Shown here: in pieces, positions 24,532 through 34,099 of the stretch
Layout: every line of letters begins with the position of its first letter
How positions within the stretch are numbered: the stretch's first letter is position 1
DNA from: Arcicella rosea
GTDB taxonomy: Bacteria; Bacteroidota; Bacteroidia; Cytophagales; Spirosomataceae
Length of the DNA stretch: 64,000 nt
NCBI RefSeq assembly: GCF_014204325.1
Contig: NZ_JACHKT010000001.1
Span: 248,001 to 312,000, forward strand
Reading direction: 5' to 3'
Position numbers and translations under genes: made by a program
The notes under the pieces: model-generated
What the model saw: only the letters and a program-made list of their open reading frames with translations
Told to the model about the DNA's origin: nothing
The model's database searches: none

Positions 24532-25704
24532 CTAAGAAATAACCTTTGTAAAGGCTTCGGCGAATGCCTTCATTTCGTCCATTGTTCCGATTGAAACTCG
24601 GCACCAATGTTGACGATCAAATTCCCATTTTCTAAGCATGACGCCCTCAGCAGCCATTTTGGCTAGCATATCAGAACCTTTCATTTTTAGAGGGAAAATA
24701 ACGAAGTTAGCAGATGACGGTATGTATGTATATCCAGCTTTGGTTAAGAATGAATACAAGTATTGTTTTGACTCCTCAGTATTTTTCAAAGTCAATTGTT
24801 GAAATTCTGTATCTTTAAATGCTGCAATGGCTGCTGCAAAAGATGGAACAGACATATCAAAACCACCAGAACAATACGGTTGAATCATTTTTAAAATTTC
24901 TGGTTTTGCAATAGCGTAACCGCAACGTAAACCAGCAAAAGCATACAATTTTGACATTGTGCGAAGCACCAAAACATTTTTCCCTGCTTTCACAGCTGGA
25001 ATCATTGAGGCTGTTTTAGGGTCTTTTGCATAGTCAATATAAGCTTCATCAGAAAGTACAGTAATTTTGTCAGAAACTTTATCAATAAAAGCACTGAATG
25101 ATTCTGAAGGTAATACTGCACCAATTGGGTTGTTTGGATTAGTGACATACACCAAACTTTGCGAACCATTGATTTTTCCAGCGATGGCATCTAAATCATA
25201 TTGGTAATCTTTGGTCAAGGCAACTTTTTCCATTGGTACTCTTTCTTCATTACCAGAAATGTAACAAGGGTCACCAACAATGATTTTACCTTTTTGTCCG
25301 TATGCTACCAAAGAAGCTGTTAATAATTCAGAAGAACCAGCACCCAATAAAATATAATTTTCAGGTACTCCTTCTTTTTCAGCGATAGCTTTTACTAATT
25401 CACCACGAAGTTTGAAAGCATAACGATTTGAATCACCGATTGCACCAATTAAAGCTTGTTTAGTTTTTTCTGATGGTCCCCAAGGATTCTCGTTAGCACT
25501 TAATCTAACGAGTGTTTTGGCTGCAAATGGAATATTTGAATATTCTTTTTCAAGTAGAAATTCTGGAAGAAGGCTATATTGTAATTCTTGTCTAAGGACA
25601 GGATTTGCAGCAGCTTTTAGAATAAAAGCAGACGCTGTAGTTAAACCAGCGGTTGCAAAAAGACTCTTTTTTAGCCAATTACGGCGATTGAGATTTGATA
25701 ACAT
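24532..25704 (-). CDS. Exported PLP-dependent aminotransferase (HisC-like fold)
   Basis: ATG 25704 gives 390 residues; a TTG nine bases earlier is rejected. The N-terminus NRRNWLKKSLFATAGLTTAS is a Tat-like signal. A class I/II aminotransferase follows: RLSANENPWGPS, LGAGSSELL, VYVTNPNNPIG, SDEAYIDYA, and RTMSKLYAFAGLRCGYAI, in which the lysine of SK binds PLP. The fold resembles histidinol-phosphate aminotransferase, but export argues against a role in histidine synthesis. PLP, like FAD, is loaded before Tat export. It is the first gene of an operon with the exported amine oxidase and the Hint protein. An envelope amino-acid or amine transformation is a fair inference. Confidence 0.85.
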   Translation of the reverse strand: MLSNLNRRNWLKKSLFATAGLTTASAFILKAAANPVLRQELQYSLLPEFLLEKEYSNIPFAAKTLVRLSANENPWGPSEKTKQALIGAIGDSNRYAFKLRGELVKAIAEKEGVPENYILLGAGSSELLTASLVAYGQKGKIIVGDPCYISGNEERVPMEKVALTKDYQYDLDAIAGKINGSQSLVYVTNPNNPIGAVLPSESFSAFIDKVSDKITVLSDEAYIDYAKDPKTASMIPAVKAGKNVLVLRTMSKLYAFAGLRCGYAIAKPEILKMIQPYCSGGFDMSVPSFAAAIAAFKDTEFQQLTLKNTEESKQYLYSFLTKAGYTYIPSSANFVIFPLKMKGSDMLAKMAAEGVMLRKWEFDRQHWCRVSIGTMDEMKAFAEAFTKVIS

Positions 25705-25804
25705 TTCACACAACGTTTAAGAGTGAATGAATTAAATTTATGATGAAGATAACAACGCTTTTTATATTTTCAATGAAAGTCTGTCAAGTAAATTTTCTGA
25801 ACTC

Positions 25805-25826
25805 CTACGGGGTTTAAACCCCGTAG
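25805..25826. repeat. Perfect 22-bp palindrome
   Basis: CTACGGGG/TTTAAA/CCCCGTAG is fully self-complementary. It is GC-rich in a very AT-rich 434-base gap (25705-26138). The rest of the gap shows nothing I can call; a 71-residue frame at 25859-26074 is only low-complexity AT-rich sequence. Confidence 0.85.
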
Positions 25827-26138
25827 AATTCGGAAATTGATTTATAGATTGATGAAGTATGATTGTTGTACTATTTTTATTTAAAGGTAATTCAAAGTTT
25901 TTAAAATCAAAATTGATTTCGATAATTTTTTCGTTTAAAAATGTATTAATAAATGATGATATATTTAAAAATGCACGTTTTTTCTGTTGTAAAATTATCT
26001 ATTCTTTAATTTACTTTGCAAAAATACATAAAATAAGTTTTTTTTTAAATAGAGAGAAACACTCATTTATGTAAAAAATGTTGTACAAAAATAATATTCA
26101 CGGAATCGAATCTATAGACTTTATTGATTGAAAATAAG

Positions 26139-26621
26139 CTATTTTACAGAAACCCTAGATAAACGAGTAAAGGCTTGGCTTTTATAAGTACCACTCCAAT
26201 TAAGAGGAATACTATTCCCTGTAGCTGGGCTTGCAAGCCCTAAAGATTGCCAAGTTTTCTCTACACTAATTTTACCTTTTGCATCAGTCGTTAGTTCTGC
26301 TACAATTGCACCGCTATTACGCAAGGTAATCGTGATTTTTGTATTAGCGACTGGAAGAGAGTCAATGCCTTTCGTGTAATCTAAAAGATTGGTTTTGTCT
26401 AGTTCAAGTATTCTGGCTGATAAAACTACATTCCCCGCTTTGGTATAACTAATGGTTGGCTCAGTTGCGAAATCACCTGGAGCTGTTCCATCAATGGCTA
26501 CTAAAACGGGTGATACTACTCTTGGAACGAAAGGGTCATCAACATTTTTACAAGAAGCCATCGTCAATAATGCGAAAAGAGCAATAAGAATAATTGGAGG
26601 TAATTTATCTATGTGTTTCAT
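26139..26621 (-). CDS. Small lipoprotein of the SusC/SusD locus
   Basis: The 160-residue protein has a lipoprotein signal (PIILIALFALLTMASC, then KNVDDPF). The mature part is beta-rich and looks like one immunoglobulin-like or carboxypeptidase-regulatory-like sandwich: VVLSARILELDKTNLLDYTK, then TKITITLRNSGAIVAELTTD and GKISVEKTWQSLGL. No family is recognised with certainty. It follows SusD by 40 bases on the same strand, the position of the surface-glycan-binding lipoprotein in Sus-like loci. It is therefore probably the third, substrate-binding or accessory lipoprotein of this uptake system. Confidence 0.65.
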   Translation of the reverse strand: MKHIDKLPPIILIALFALLTMASCKNVDDPFVPRVVSPVLVAIDGTAPGDFATEPTISYTKAGNVVLSARILELDKTNLLDYTKGIDSLPVANTKITITLRNSGAIVAELTTDAKGKISVEKTWQSLGLASPATGNSIPLNWSGTYKSQAFTRLSRVSVK

Positions 26622-26661
26622 GATTGTTCTAATTTAATGTTAAGTACTGGTCGCTTTTGGT

Positions 26662-28131
26662 TTATTTTTCTGCCCACCAAAGCTTGGTTTTCATGTCGTT
26701 CGGACCACCATTTAGTTTTTCACCTTCTGCCACATTTTTAGCATTCAATGAATATTCTGAACCCGGATAAGGCAACCTTGTTGGAATGATAGCACCGTTT
26801 TCAAAAACAGCTCTTGGATCGGCGGCTGGCATCACTGGATAACCCGTTCTACGATATTCTGTCCAAGCCTCAATGCCTTGCCCGAATAAAGCAATCCATT
26901 TTTGATCTAGAATTTTTTCACGAGTAACTGTTCCTAATTGTGCAATCAAGTCGCTTGAGCCAGTAACACTAAATTGTGCGAATGAAGCTGTGATTCCTTT
27001 TTCGAAATAAGCTTGTGCATCACCAGTGATGTCTCCATCAATACTTGCTTCAGCTAAAATAAATTGAAGTTCTGCATAAGTCATCACTACTTCTGGTGCA
27101 GCTGCAGCTGTAAAGAAGCTACCAATTGTTGAACTGCTTTCTAAGTAAGTTGTGGCAATAGCATCTGGTAAACCATTTGCATGACCTTCGTATTTACCCG
27201 CTTTATTTGGATTTCCAAATATTTTGATTCTGGTATCACTTACTCCGTTCATTTTGTCAACTAATGTTTTACTTAAATTCCAGTCAGTTCTACCATCTTG
27301 AATCAATACTTGATTCCACTCGTTATTACTTGGTAAAATTGTAGTACATTTTAGGGAAGCATTATCATCATTACTTGTAAAGATTGGATACTTTACAGGG
27401 TCAGCTAAAATTTCACGCATAATTGCTCTTGATTCAGTGGGCTTTTTAGCAGCTTGACGGTTCGCAAGACGTAATCGCAAAGAGTTCGCAAACTTTTTCC
27501 ATTTTAAAATATTGCTACTGTAAAGAATGTCTCCAGAAATACTTGGCCCAGCGACGCTTAATTTTTCATTGGCAACTTTCAAATCTTCAAGCATCCCAGC
27601 ATATACTTTTTCCATAGAATCGTAGGCTGGCGTATAAATTGGTTCAGCTGCTGTTCCTTTTAGGGCTTCAGTGTAGGGAATTGCTCCCCACATATCTGTC
27701 AAGATTGAGAAATTCCAAGTACGCATTACCAAAGCAACACCTTCATAGTTTGCATTTGGTATTGTTCCTTTTTCTCCAGAAATGGTTATAATTCTGTTAA
27801 AATTTGATTGTGCATCGTTGAAAAAACCTTTCCAGTTATTTAATGGCAAAGCTTGAGAGATACCGTAGTTGTCTCCTTCGTTCGAGTAAATATTTCTGGT
27901 TAGATGTTGTATCCAAAGTTCAGCACCGTCAAGATTGATTCTTTCAAAACGGGTACGATGTCCCCAGTAGCGGTCGATGGAACTTTCAATGCCAGTTGGT
28001 AAAAGGAATTGTGGTGTAATCGACGACGGATTGTTTGGGTCAACGTTCATTTTATCGAAATTACTTGTACAAGACCCTGCCGCTAAAATTATGCAGGTAG
28101 CTAGAAGGTATATTTTGCTAAATTTTCTCAT
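26662..28131 (-). CDS. SusD/RagB-family nutrient-binding lipoprotein
   Basis: The 489-residue protein has a lipoprotein signal (MRKFSKIYLLATCIILAAGSC). The mature start FDKMNVDPNNPSSITPQFLL is typical of SusD-like group 2 (PF12771). TPR-like helices follow (ILKWKKFANSLRLRLANRQA), and the C-terminus has the conserved GIEAWTEYRRTGYPVMP and RLPYPGSEYSLNAKNV. SusD proteins form the lid over SusC and capture the ligand at the cell surface. It lies 98 bases behind the SusC gene. This subgroup is often associated with peptides or small metabolites as well as glycans, and no glycoside hydrolase is nearby. Confidence 0.93.
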   Translation of the reverse strand: MRKFSKIYLLATCIILAAGSCTSNFDKMNVDPNNPSSITPQFLLPTGIESSIDRYWGHRTRFERINLDGAELWIQHLTRNIYSNEGDNYGISQALPLNNWKGFFNDAQSNFNRIITISGEKGTIPNANYEGVALVMRTWNFSILTDMWGAIPYTEALKGTAAEPIYTPAYDSMEKVYAGMLEDLKVANEKLSVAGPSISGDILYSSNILKWKKFANSLRLRLANRQAAKKPTESRAIMREILADPVKYPIFTSNDDNASLKCTTILPSNNEWNQVLIQDGRTDWNLSKTLVDKMNGVSDTRIKIFGNPNKAGKYEGHANGLPDAIATTYLESSSTIGSFFTAAAAPEVVMTYAELQFILAEASIDGDITGDAQAYFEKGITASFAQFSVTGSSDLIAQLGTVTREKILDQKWIALFGQGIEAWTEYRRTGYPVMPAADPRAVFENGAIIPTRLPYPGSEYSLNAKNVAEGEKLNGGPNDMKTKLWWAEK

Positions 28132-28229
28132 GTTATAAAAATCTTTTTAAATGAATGTGAGTTTTTAGTTTTGCTAAATCAATGAGCTTTACTAGTATTC
28201 ACAATGATTGCGTTAATCGACTTTGTTGT

Positions 28230-31200
28230 TTAGAAGCTGAATGATAAATTGGCTCCTATACTTCTAGTAGAAGGTAACTCTCCGTAACCAAAGCCTTGTC
28301 TGTTACCGCCATTTGCATCAATTTCTGGGTCTTGGTGAGGATGGTTTTTGAATATCATCAATACGTTGCGACCAACTGCTGAAATTTTAGCTGATTGGAA
28401 ACCTAATTTTTTCACTAAAGCTGTTGGTAATTTATAACCGAATGATACTTCACGCAACTTTACATAGCTACCATCAAAAATGGCTGCTTCATGATAACGG
28501 CGTGGGTTGTTGTAACCATAGTATTGATTGGCACTTACAATAATGTCGTTTGGAGCATATACTTTCGTTCCGTCTGAATTGGTTGAAACAACCTTCACAC
28601 CTGAACCAATGACACCTTCTTCACGACCGATAGCCGTTTCTGCGTATTGTCCTGTCCAACGAGCATTGGCTGTTCCTTCGTCAAAGATTGAACCACCCAT
28701 ACGCACATCAATCAAAGTAGATAGAGAGAAATTTTTGTAAGAGAAAGTATTAGTGAAACCACCAATCCAATCAGGTTGTACATTACCCAATATTGTTTGT
28801 TTTGTTGAAAGCTGTGGTAAACCATTCACCATGATTAATTGTCCGTCTGGAGCTCTTTCAAAACCATAACCATAAAGTGTTCCATAAGGCTGACCAACTC
28901 TTGCTTCTGAAGTTAAACCTCTACGTTCGTTCAATACATAAGTAGTTAAACCTTCTGCTAATTCAACTACTTTGTTTCTGTTACGAGAGAAGTTGAAATT
29001 TACATCCCAAGAGAATCCATTTGAGAGTTTTAAAGGGCTACCAGAAAGTGTTATTTCGATACCAGAGTTGGAGATTTGACCAGCATTTAAAATACGAGTA
29101 TTATAACCTGTTGCTTTTGAAATTTCAACACCTAAGATTTGATTCTTGGTTTTTTGTTCATAATAAGTCAAATCTAAATTTACTTTTCCTTTGAATAAGC
29201 GAAGGTCTAAACCTGCTTCAAGTCCAGTCGTAATTTCTGGTTTCAATGAAGAATTGGCAATAGTAGTATTTTCAGCAAATTCAGGGATTGAACCGTTCCA
29301 AGAAGTACCAGCACGATAAGTTTGTGCCAATTGATATGGGTCGGCATCGTTACCTACTTGTGCTAAACTGAAACGTGCTTTTCCGAATGATAAAACATCT
29401 CCTTTGATTCCATCAATCAAATCAGTAAATACTGCACTCAATGATGCTGAAGGATAAAAGTATGATCTGTTGCCTGCTGGTAAAGTAGATGACCAGTCGT
29501 TACGAGCAGTCAAATCTAAGAAAATTGCATTTTTGAATCCTAAGTTTACAGAACCAAAAGTACTTTGTACTTCACTCTTCGTAATGGTTGAAGCAATTGT
29601 GTTTTGACTTGGAACTGCATTTCCTGCATTGTATAATCCGTCGATTACTAATTCACCAACGTAGATATAATTTCTTTTGTAATAATTACTTCTAACAATT
29701 CCACCAGCTTGAGCTGTTATTGAGATGTCTTTATTGACGCTTCCATTATACGTTAATATCGCATCTGTGTTTGTTTCCTGGCGACGAAGTATTTCTTCTG
29801 AGAAGCGACCAGGAGTACGGTTTCCGTTTCTTACTCTTTCAAAGTTGACAATATTGATACGAGTATCCGACCAAACGTCTGTTCCTGTTCTCAACATTAC
29901 ACTTAATGAAGGTAGGATTTTATAGTTCATGGCAATATTACCAACTAAACGATCTTTATCATTTGACGACGGTAATTTTTGTTGAATATAGTAAGGGTTC
30001 GTAAAGAAAGTATGTTGCCAGTTGGGTGGGTCGTTATCTGGTAGTCTGCCTGCAACTGCTCTTTGAATGTGTGTTGAAGTATATGACTCCCAATCACGTA
30101 ATTGAGCCCAAGATACACTACGATGCGACCAGATAAATTCTTGACCAGAAGCATAACTTCTGTTATCTGCCCAAGATTTTACGTACTCAGCTGATAAAGT
30201 AATGTTGAATTTGTTTGTAAAGTTGTACCCAGAGTTAAATTTGAAGTTATTACGATGAAAATCATTGTAATACATAATTCCTTTTTGGTCGAGATGCCCA
30301 ACTGATAAACGGAAATTTCCTTTATCGTTTCCGCCAGAAATAGCCACATTATTAGTAAAAGCTGTTCCAGTTTGCCAGAATTCTTGGTAATTATTCGGTT
30401 GAGGAGTAAGTGGTGCAACAGCCGTACCAGTCCACCATTGGCGAACCAATCTTCCATCCATTGGTGCTCCCCAGCTTTCGTCAGTTCCATCTGTACCACT
30501 CAAAGGTGCATTTGGGCCATAAGCCGCTCTGTACTGTGCAATTTGATTGGCATCTGTAATAGAACCACTCCAACCATCACTGTACCAAGTACGGTATCCG
30601 TTACCACCACCATAAGTATTTTGGAAGTTAGGAGAGATAAATGGTCTGTCAGCCACAAAGTTAGAGTTTACTTCAACGCCAATGCCTTTTGTTCCTGCGC
30701 CGTTTTTAGTTGTAATCAAAATAACACCATTGGCGGCTCTTGAACCATACAAAGCCGCAGCGTTTGGTCCTTTCAAAACGGCAATATCTTTGATGTTATC
30801 TGGGTTTACTTCTGATAAGCCAGAACCAAATTGTTTATCGAAAGTTTGTTGAATGGGGACACCATCAATTACCACCAATGGTTGGTTATTTCCTGAAACA
30901 GAAGACGAACCACGAATTTGTATTGTAGCTGCTGCACCAGGCCCAGAACTCGTATTTACTCTAAAACCAGCAATTTTACCAGAAAGTCCATTGGCTAAGT
31001 TTGTAGATCTAGCTTCTACAACGCTCTCACCTTTAAGCTGTTGCTGAGAGAAACCCAATGCTTTTTTATCTCTTTGTACACCCAATGCAGTAACAACAAC
31101 TTCGCTTAATTGCATTACATCAGGGTTCATTTTTACAGATATTGAGCTTTGCGAACCCACTGGTACTTCATAAGGAATCATTCCAACAAAAGTAAAAACC

Positions 31201-31409
31201 AATACATCTTTCGACTGGCACAATATGCTAAATTTCCCTTCACTACTTGTATTTGTACCGCTTGTAGTTCCTTTAATTAATACTGTTATACCGGGCATTG
31301 GTGCGCCATCTTCTGCCGAAGTAACTGTGCCTGTTACAGTCTGTTTTTGAGAAAATGCTGTTGATGAAACCAGCAGTATTCCCCATAAGAATAGTAAAAT
31401 TTTGTTCAT
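28230..31409 (-). CDS. SusC/RagA-family TonB-linked outer-membrane transporter
   Basis: The 1059-residue protein has a signal peptide (MNKILLFLWGILLVSSTAFS). A carboxypeptidase-regulatory-like domain covers about 22-105 (TVTGTVTSAEDGAPMPGITV). The SusC-type transition VVVTALGVQRDKKALGFS precedes the plug (about 115-235), which ends GPNAAALYGSRAANGVILIT, the SusC signature. A long barrel reaches the C-terminal SIGANLSFSF. It imports a ligand delivered by the adjacent SusD. The gene heads a SusC-SusD-lipoprotein operon. No TAnnTTTG box was found; a near match TACTTTTTG (minus strand) lies about 60 bases upstream. The locus lacks carbohydrate-active enzymes, but exported amino-acid enzymes lie just beyond it. 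Confidence 0.95.
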   Translation of the reverse strand: MNKILLFLWGILLVSSTAFSQKQTVTGTVTSAEDGAPMPGITVLIKGTTSGTNTSSEGKFSILCQSKDVLVFTFVGMIPYEVPVGSQSSISVKMNPDVMQLSEVVVTALGVQRDKKALGFSQQQLKGESVVEARSTNLANGLSGKIAGFRVNTSSGPGAAATIQIRGSSSVSGNNQPLVVIDGVPIQQTFDKQFGSGLSEVNPDNIKDIAVLKGPNAAALYGSRAANGVILITTKNGAGTKGIGVEVNSNFVADRPFISPNFQNTYGGGNGYRTWYSDGWSGSITDANQIAQYRAAYGPNAPLSGTDGTDESWGAPMDGRLVRQWWTGTAVAPLTPQPNNYQEFWQTGTAFTNNVAISGGNDKGNFRLSVGHLDQKGIMYYNDFHRNNFKFNSGYNFTNKFNITLSAEYVKSWADNRSYASGQEFIWSHRSVSWAQLRDWESYTSTHIQRAVAGRLPDNDPPNWQHTFFTNPYYIQQKLPSSNDKDRLVGNIAMNYKILPSLSVMLRTGTDVWSDTRINIVNFERVRNGNRTPGRFSEEILRRQETNTDAILTYNGSVNKDISITAQAGGIVRSNYYKRNYIYVGELVIDGLYNAGNAVPSQNTIASTITKSEVQSTFGSVNLGFKNAIFLDLTARNDWSSTLPAGNRSYFYPSASLSAVFTDLIDGIKGDVLSFGKARFSLAQVGNDADPYQLAQTYRAGTSWNGSIPEFAENTTIANSSLKPEITTGLEAGLDLRLFKGKVNLDLTYYEQKTKNQILGVEISKATGYNTRILNAGQISNSGIEITLSGSPLKLSNGFSWDVNFNFSRNRNKVVELAEGLTTYVLNERRGLTSEARVGQPYGTLYGYGFERAPDGQLIMVNGLPQLSTKQTILGNVQPDWIGGFTNTFSYKNFSLSTLIDVRMGGSIFDEGTANARWTGQYAETAIGREEGVIGSGVKVVSTNSDGTKVYAPNDIIVSANQYYGYNNPRRYHEAAIFDGSYVKLREVSFGYKLPTALVKKLGFQSAKISAVGRNVLMIFKNHPHQDPEIDANGGNRQGFGYGELPSTRSIGANLSFSF

Positions 31410-32108
31410 AAATGTTTGTTGTTATATGGTTGGTTATTCTGTTTAATTCAAGATTTCTTGGGTAAAAGCAAAAAGTATGTCAGGCCAGTGATTTGGGGTC
31501 AAAGGCTAAAAAGAATCGATACTCAGTTTTAAATAAATTTTAAAATAAAAGGAACACCAACTTCGCTTTTGGAGTAAAAGCGAAAATGCGGTTTAATAAA
31601 ATAGTATAAATTGAAGTGTTGTTTTTGGAAAGTAATAAAATAAAGGAATTAGTACTAGTCTGCTTGACTTTTTGGAAGTCGAGTAATTGTTGTTGTTTTA
31701 GTTTGTTGTGTTTTTTGATATAAGAAATTATACTTAATGCAAAATTCAAAGAGTTCTTAATAAATGCTTAAATACAGTTTTTTATTTTGCTTTTCGTTAA
31801 TTTCATAGTACGATTATAATGAATTTATTTAAATAACCAAACATAATTTTTAAAAAATGTGCAATAAATGACTGAATAAAAATATATTTATTTCATATTT
31901 TATATTAAATATAACCTTTTCAAGAGCTGATAAAAATTAGCCTTTAAAATGATAAAAGTTTTATATTTAGTTAACATGTTTTGAAGTAAGAATTTCTTTG
32001 TAAGTGACTGTAAGTTAAACTACTTAATTCTAAGGAAGTAATAGGCTCTTGACATTTGTAATTGAATTTTACTTTATATTGTAACCTGAAATAATAACAA
32101 AATGAAAT
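31410..32108. other. 699-base AT-rich intergenic region
   Basis: This region separates the divergent SusC and YfiT-like genes. The only clear structure is a hairpin with perfect 9-base arms (TTCGCTTTT at 31562-31570, AAAAGCGAA at 31576-31584). No ORF with coding character was seen; the 69-residue minus frame at 31540-31749 is low-complexity. It probably contains both promoters. Confidence 0.6.
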
Positions 32109-32651
32109 ATGGAGAATCTGTCTTTAGAAAAATTGCGCTATCCAATTGGAGCATTCACAAAACCTACAAACATCGATGATGAATTATTGAACGAATGGAT
32201 TGAAGATATTGAAGCTTTACCTACTTTATTAAAACAAGCAGTAGAAGGTTTGAGCGATGAACAGCTATCGTTGCCTTACCGTCCAGAAGGTTGGACTTTG
32301 CGACAAACCGTAAACCATGTTGCGGATTCACATATAAATGCTTATTGTCGTTTTAAATTAGCTTTGACGGAAGATACTCCCACAATCAGACCTTACGAAG
32401 AACAATTTTGGGCAGAATTAGAAGATGGAAGAAATGCACCAATAGAATGGTCGCTAACATTATTAGAAGCACTTCACAAAAGATGGACTGTACTTTTGAA
32501 ATCATTAACGAAAGAGCAGTTTGAAAGAACATTTGTACATCCAGCTTCGGGAGATGAGAATACACTTCGTACAGTAACGGGCATGTATTCTTGGCATGGA
32601 CGACACCACACTGCTCATATTACCGAGTTAAGAAAACGTTTAGAAATCTGA
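32109..32651 (+). CDS. YfiT-like DinB-family putative metal-dependent thiol transferase
   Basis: The 180-residue protein matches the YfiT/COG2318 group. The N-terminus LEKLRYPIGAF is family-specific. A four-helix DinB bundle carries the metal-binding histidines in TVNHVADSHINAY and in WHGRHHTAHITEL at the C-terminus. The Bacillus homologue YfiT transfers bacillithiol to electrophiles. Bacteroidota that make bacillithiol carry it too, so a role in thiol-dependent detoxification is likely but not proven here. The ATG at 32109 is used; an ATG at 32102 is out of frame. It is monocistronic, ending at the terminator at 32671-32729. Confidence 0.82.
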   Translation: MENLSLEKLRYPIGAFTKPTNIDDELLNEWIEDIEALPTLLKQAVEGLSDEQLSLPYRPEGWTLRQTVNHVADSHINAYCRFKLALTEDTPTIRPYEEQFWAELEDGRNAPIEWSLTLLEALHKRWTVLLKSLTKEQFERTFVHPASGDENTLRTVTGMYSWHGRHHTAHITELRKRLEI

Positions 32652-32670
32652 CTTGAATCTTGATAAAATA

Positions 32671-32729
32671 CAAAAAAAGCGAGCGAAGGCCTTTTAGTTT
32701 CTAGCATTCATCGCCTTTCGTCTTTTTTG
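32671..32729 (+). terminator. Imperfect intrinsic terminator
   Basis: CAAAAAAAGCGAGCGAAGGC and GCCTTTCGTCTTTTTTG pair with small bulges around a 22-base loop, with an A run before and T6 at the end. Confidence 0.6.
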
Positions 32730-32789
32730 TCTTATCTTTAACTTTTGATTCAACAACCACATAAAAGATTTGGTATTAACACTTTGTAC

Positions 32790-34031
32790 ATGGAACGTTT
32801 CACAGGACTTATTGGAATTGTATTAATTTTAGGAATTGCCTTTTTGATGTCGAATAATAGAAAAGCTATCAACTACCGCACTGTTGGCGTTGGTTTGGCT
32901 TTGCAGTTTGGTTTGGCAGTTTTTATTTTACGTACTGATATTGGAAAAACACTTTTTACAAAGTTAGGAGAGATGGTGAATCAGCTATTAGAAAAAGCTG
33001 ATAAAGGGGCAGAATTTGTATTTAGTTCTTTGGTTCAGCCAGAATTAATGACGAAAGCTTTTGGACCAGGGCATGATTTCGTTTTCTTTTTTAAAGTAAT
33101 TCCTACGATTGTATTTGTAGCGGTGTTGGTAAATATTCTTTACCATCTTGGTATTATGCAAAGAATTATTGCCGTTTTGGCAAAAGGTATGCACTGGCTA
33201 ATGGGAGTAAGTGGGGCAGAGGCACTTTCAAATGCGGCTTCGGCTTTTGTAGGACAAGTGGAGGCTCAGATTATGATTAAACCTTATTTAAAAGGAATGA
33301 CAAAATCTGAATTATTGGCTTCGATGACGGGAAGTTTTGCTTGTATTGCTGGAGGAGTAATGGCTACTTATATCAAGTTAGGAGTACCTGCATCTTACCT
33401 TTTGGCGGCAAGCATTATGGCTGCACCCGGTGCTTTGGTGATTTCTAAAATCGTTTATCCAGAAACTGAAAAATCTGAAACACAAGGATTTGTTCAGCTT
33501 GAAATCAAAAAAACACATTCTAATTTGGTAGATGCTATTGCTTCTGGTGCTTCTGAAGGATTGAAAGTAGGTTTTAATGTAATTGCGATGCTGATTGGTT
33601 TTATTGCACTGATTGCTTTAATTGATTCAATTTTATGGCATATTGGTTTTTACGTTTTCGGAATGCCAAATCTTAGTATGAACTTCCTTTTAGGAAATGT
33701 TTTCTCTGTTTTTGCATGGGCAATGGGTGTACCCGCTAAAGACACGCAAGTTGCGGGAGCTTTGATGGGAACTAAAATGGTTGTAAATGAATTTGTTGCT
33801 TACTTAGATTTAGTGAAAGTAAAAGAAACACTTGATGCTAAAACATTGGCTATTACAAGTTTTGCTTTGTGTGGATTTGCTAACTTTAGTTCGGTAGCAA
33901 TTCAGATTGGTGGTATTGGCGAGTTAGCTCCTGAACGCAGAACAGATTTAGCAAAATTAGGTTTCAAAGCCTTGATTTGTGGTACTTTAGCAAGTTATTT
34001 GTCTGCAACTTTAGCGGGATTACTTCTCTAA
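32790..34031 (+). CDS. Concentrative nucleoside transporter (NupC/CNT family)
   Basis: ATG 32790 (MERFTGLIGIVLILGIAFL) gives 413 residues; an upstream TTG at 32745 would add 15 polar residues and is rejected. The N-terminal three helices, KVIPTIVFVAVLVNILYHLG, the GVSGAEALSNAASAFVGQVE motif (first re-entrant hairpin and nucleoside-binding GQxE), and the late GFANFSSVAIQIGGIGELAP motif (second hairpin) are diagnostic of CNT transporters. These import nucleosides with Na+ or H+ as inner-membrane trimers. Uridine kinase is encoded elsewhere in the window (58.3 kb), which is consistent with nucleoside salvage though not linked. Confidence 0.93.
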   Translation: MERFTGLIGIVLILGIAFLMSNNRKAINYRTVGVGLALQFGLAVFILRTDIGKTLFTKLGEMVNQLLEKADKGAEFVFSSLVQPELMTKAFGPGHDFVFFFKVIPTIVFVAVLVNILYHLGIMQRIIAVLAKGMHWLMGVSGAEALSNAASAFVGQVEAQIMIKPYLKGMTKSELLASMTGSFACIAGGVMATYIKLGVPASYLLAASIMAAPGALVISKIVYPETEKSETQGFVQLEIKKTHSNLVDAIASGASEGLKVGFNVIAMLIGFIALIALIDSILWHIGFYVFGMPNLSMNFLLGNVFSVFAWAMGVPAKDTQVAGALMGTKMVVNEFVAYLDLVKVKETLDAKTLAITSFALCGFANFSSVAIQIGGIGELAPERRTDLAKLGFKALICGTLASYLSATLAGLLL

Positions 34032-34048
34032 GAATATGATTATTACAT

Positions 34049-34088
34049 AAAAAAGCCTGACGAAGTATTTACTGCGTCAGGCTTTTTT
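34049..34088. terminator. Bidirectional intrinsic terminator
   Basis: AAAAAAGCCTGACG and CGTCAGGCTTTTTT form a perfect 14-bp stem between the convergent transporter and nadB genes. Confidence 0.9.
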
Positions 34089-34099
34089 ATGTACTTTAA

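Noticed and set aside
24532-25704. Histidinol-phosphate aminotransferase (hisC)
   Set aside because: The fold is similar, but the Tat-like export signal and the lack of other his genes argue against a biosynthetic role.
25859-26074. 71-residue plus-strand frame in the 25.7-26.1 kb gap
   Set aside because: Low-complexity Phe/Ile/Lys sequence from AT-rich DNA with no promoter or homology-like motif.
31540-31749. 69-residue minus-strand frame upstream of SusC
   Set aside because: AT-rich low-complexity sequence overlapping a hairpin; no coding character.
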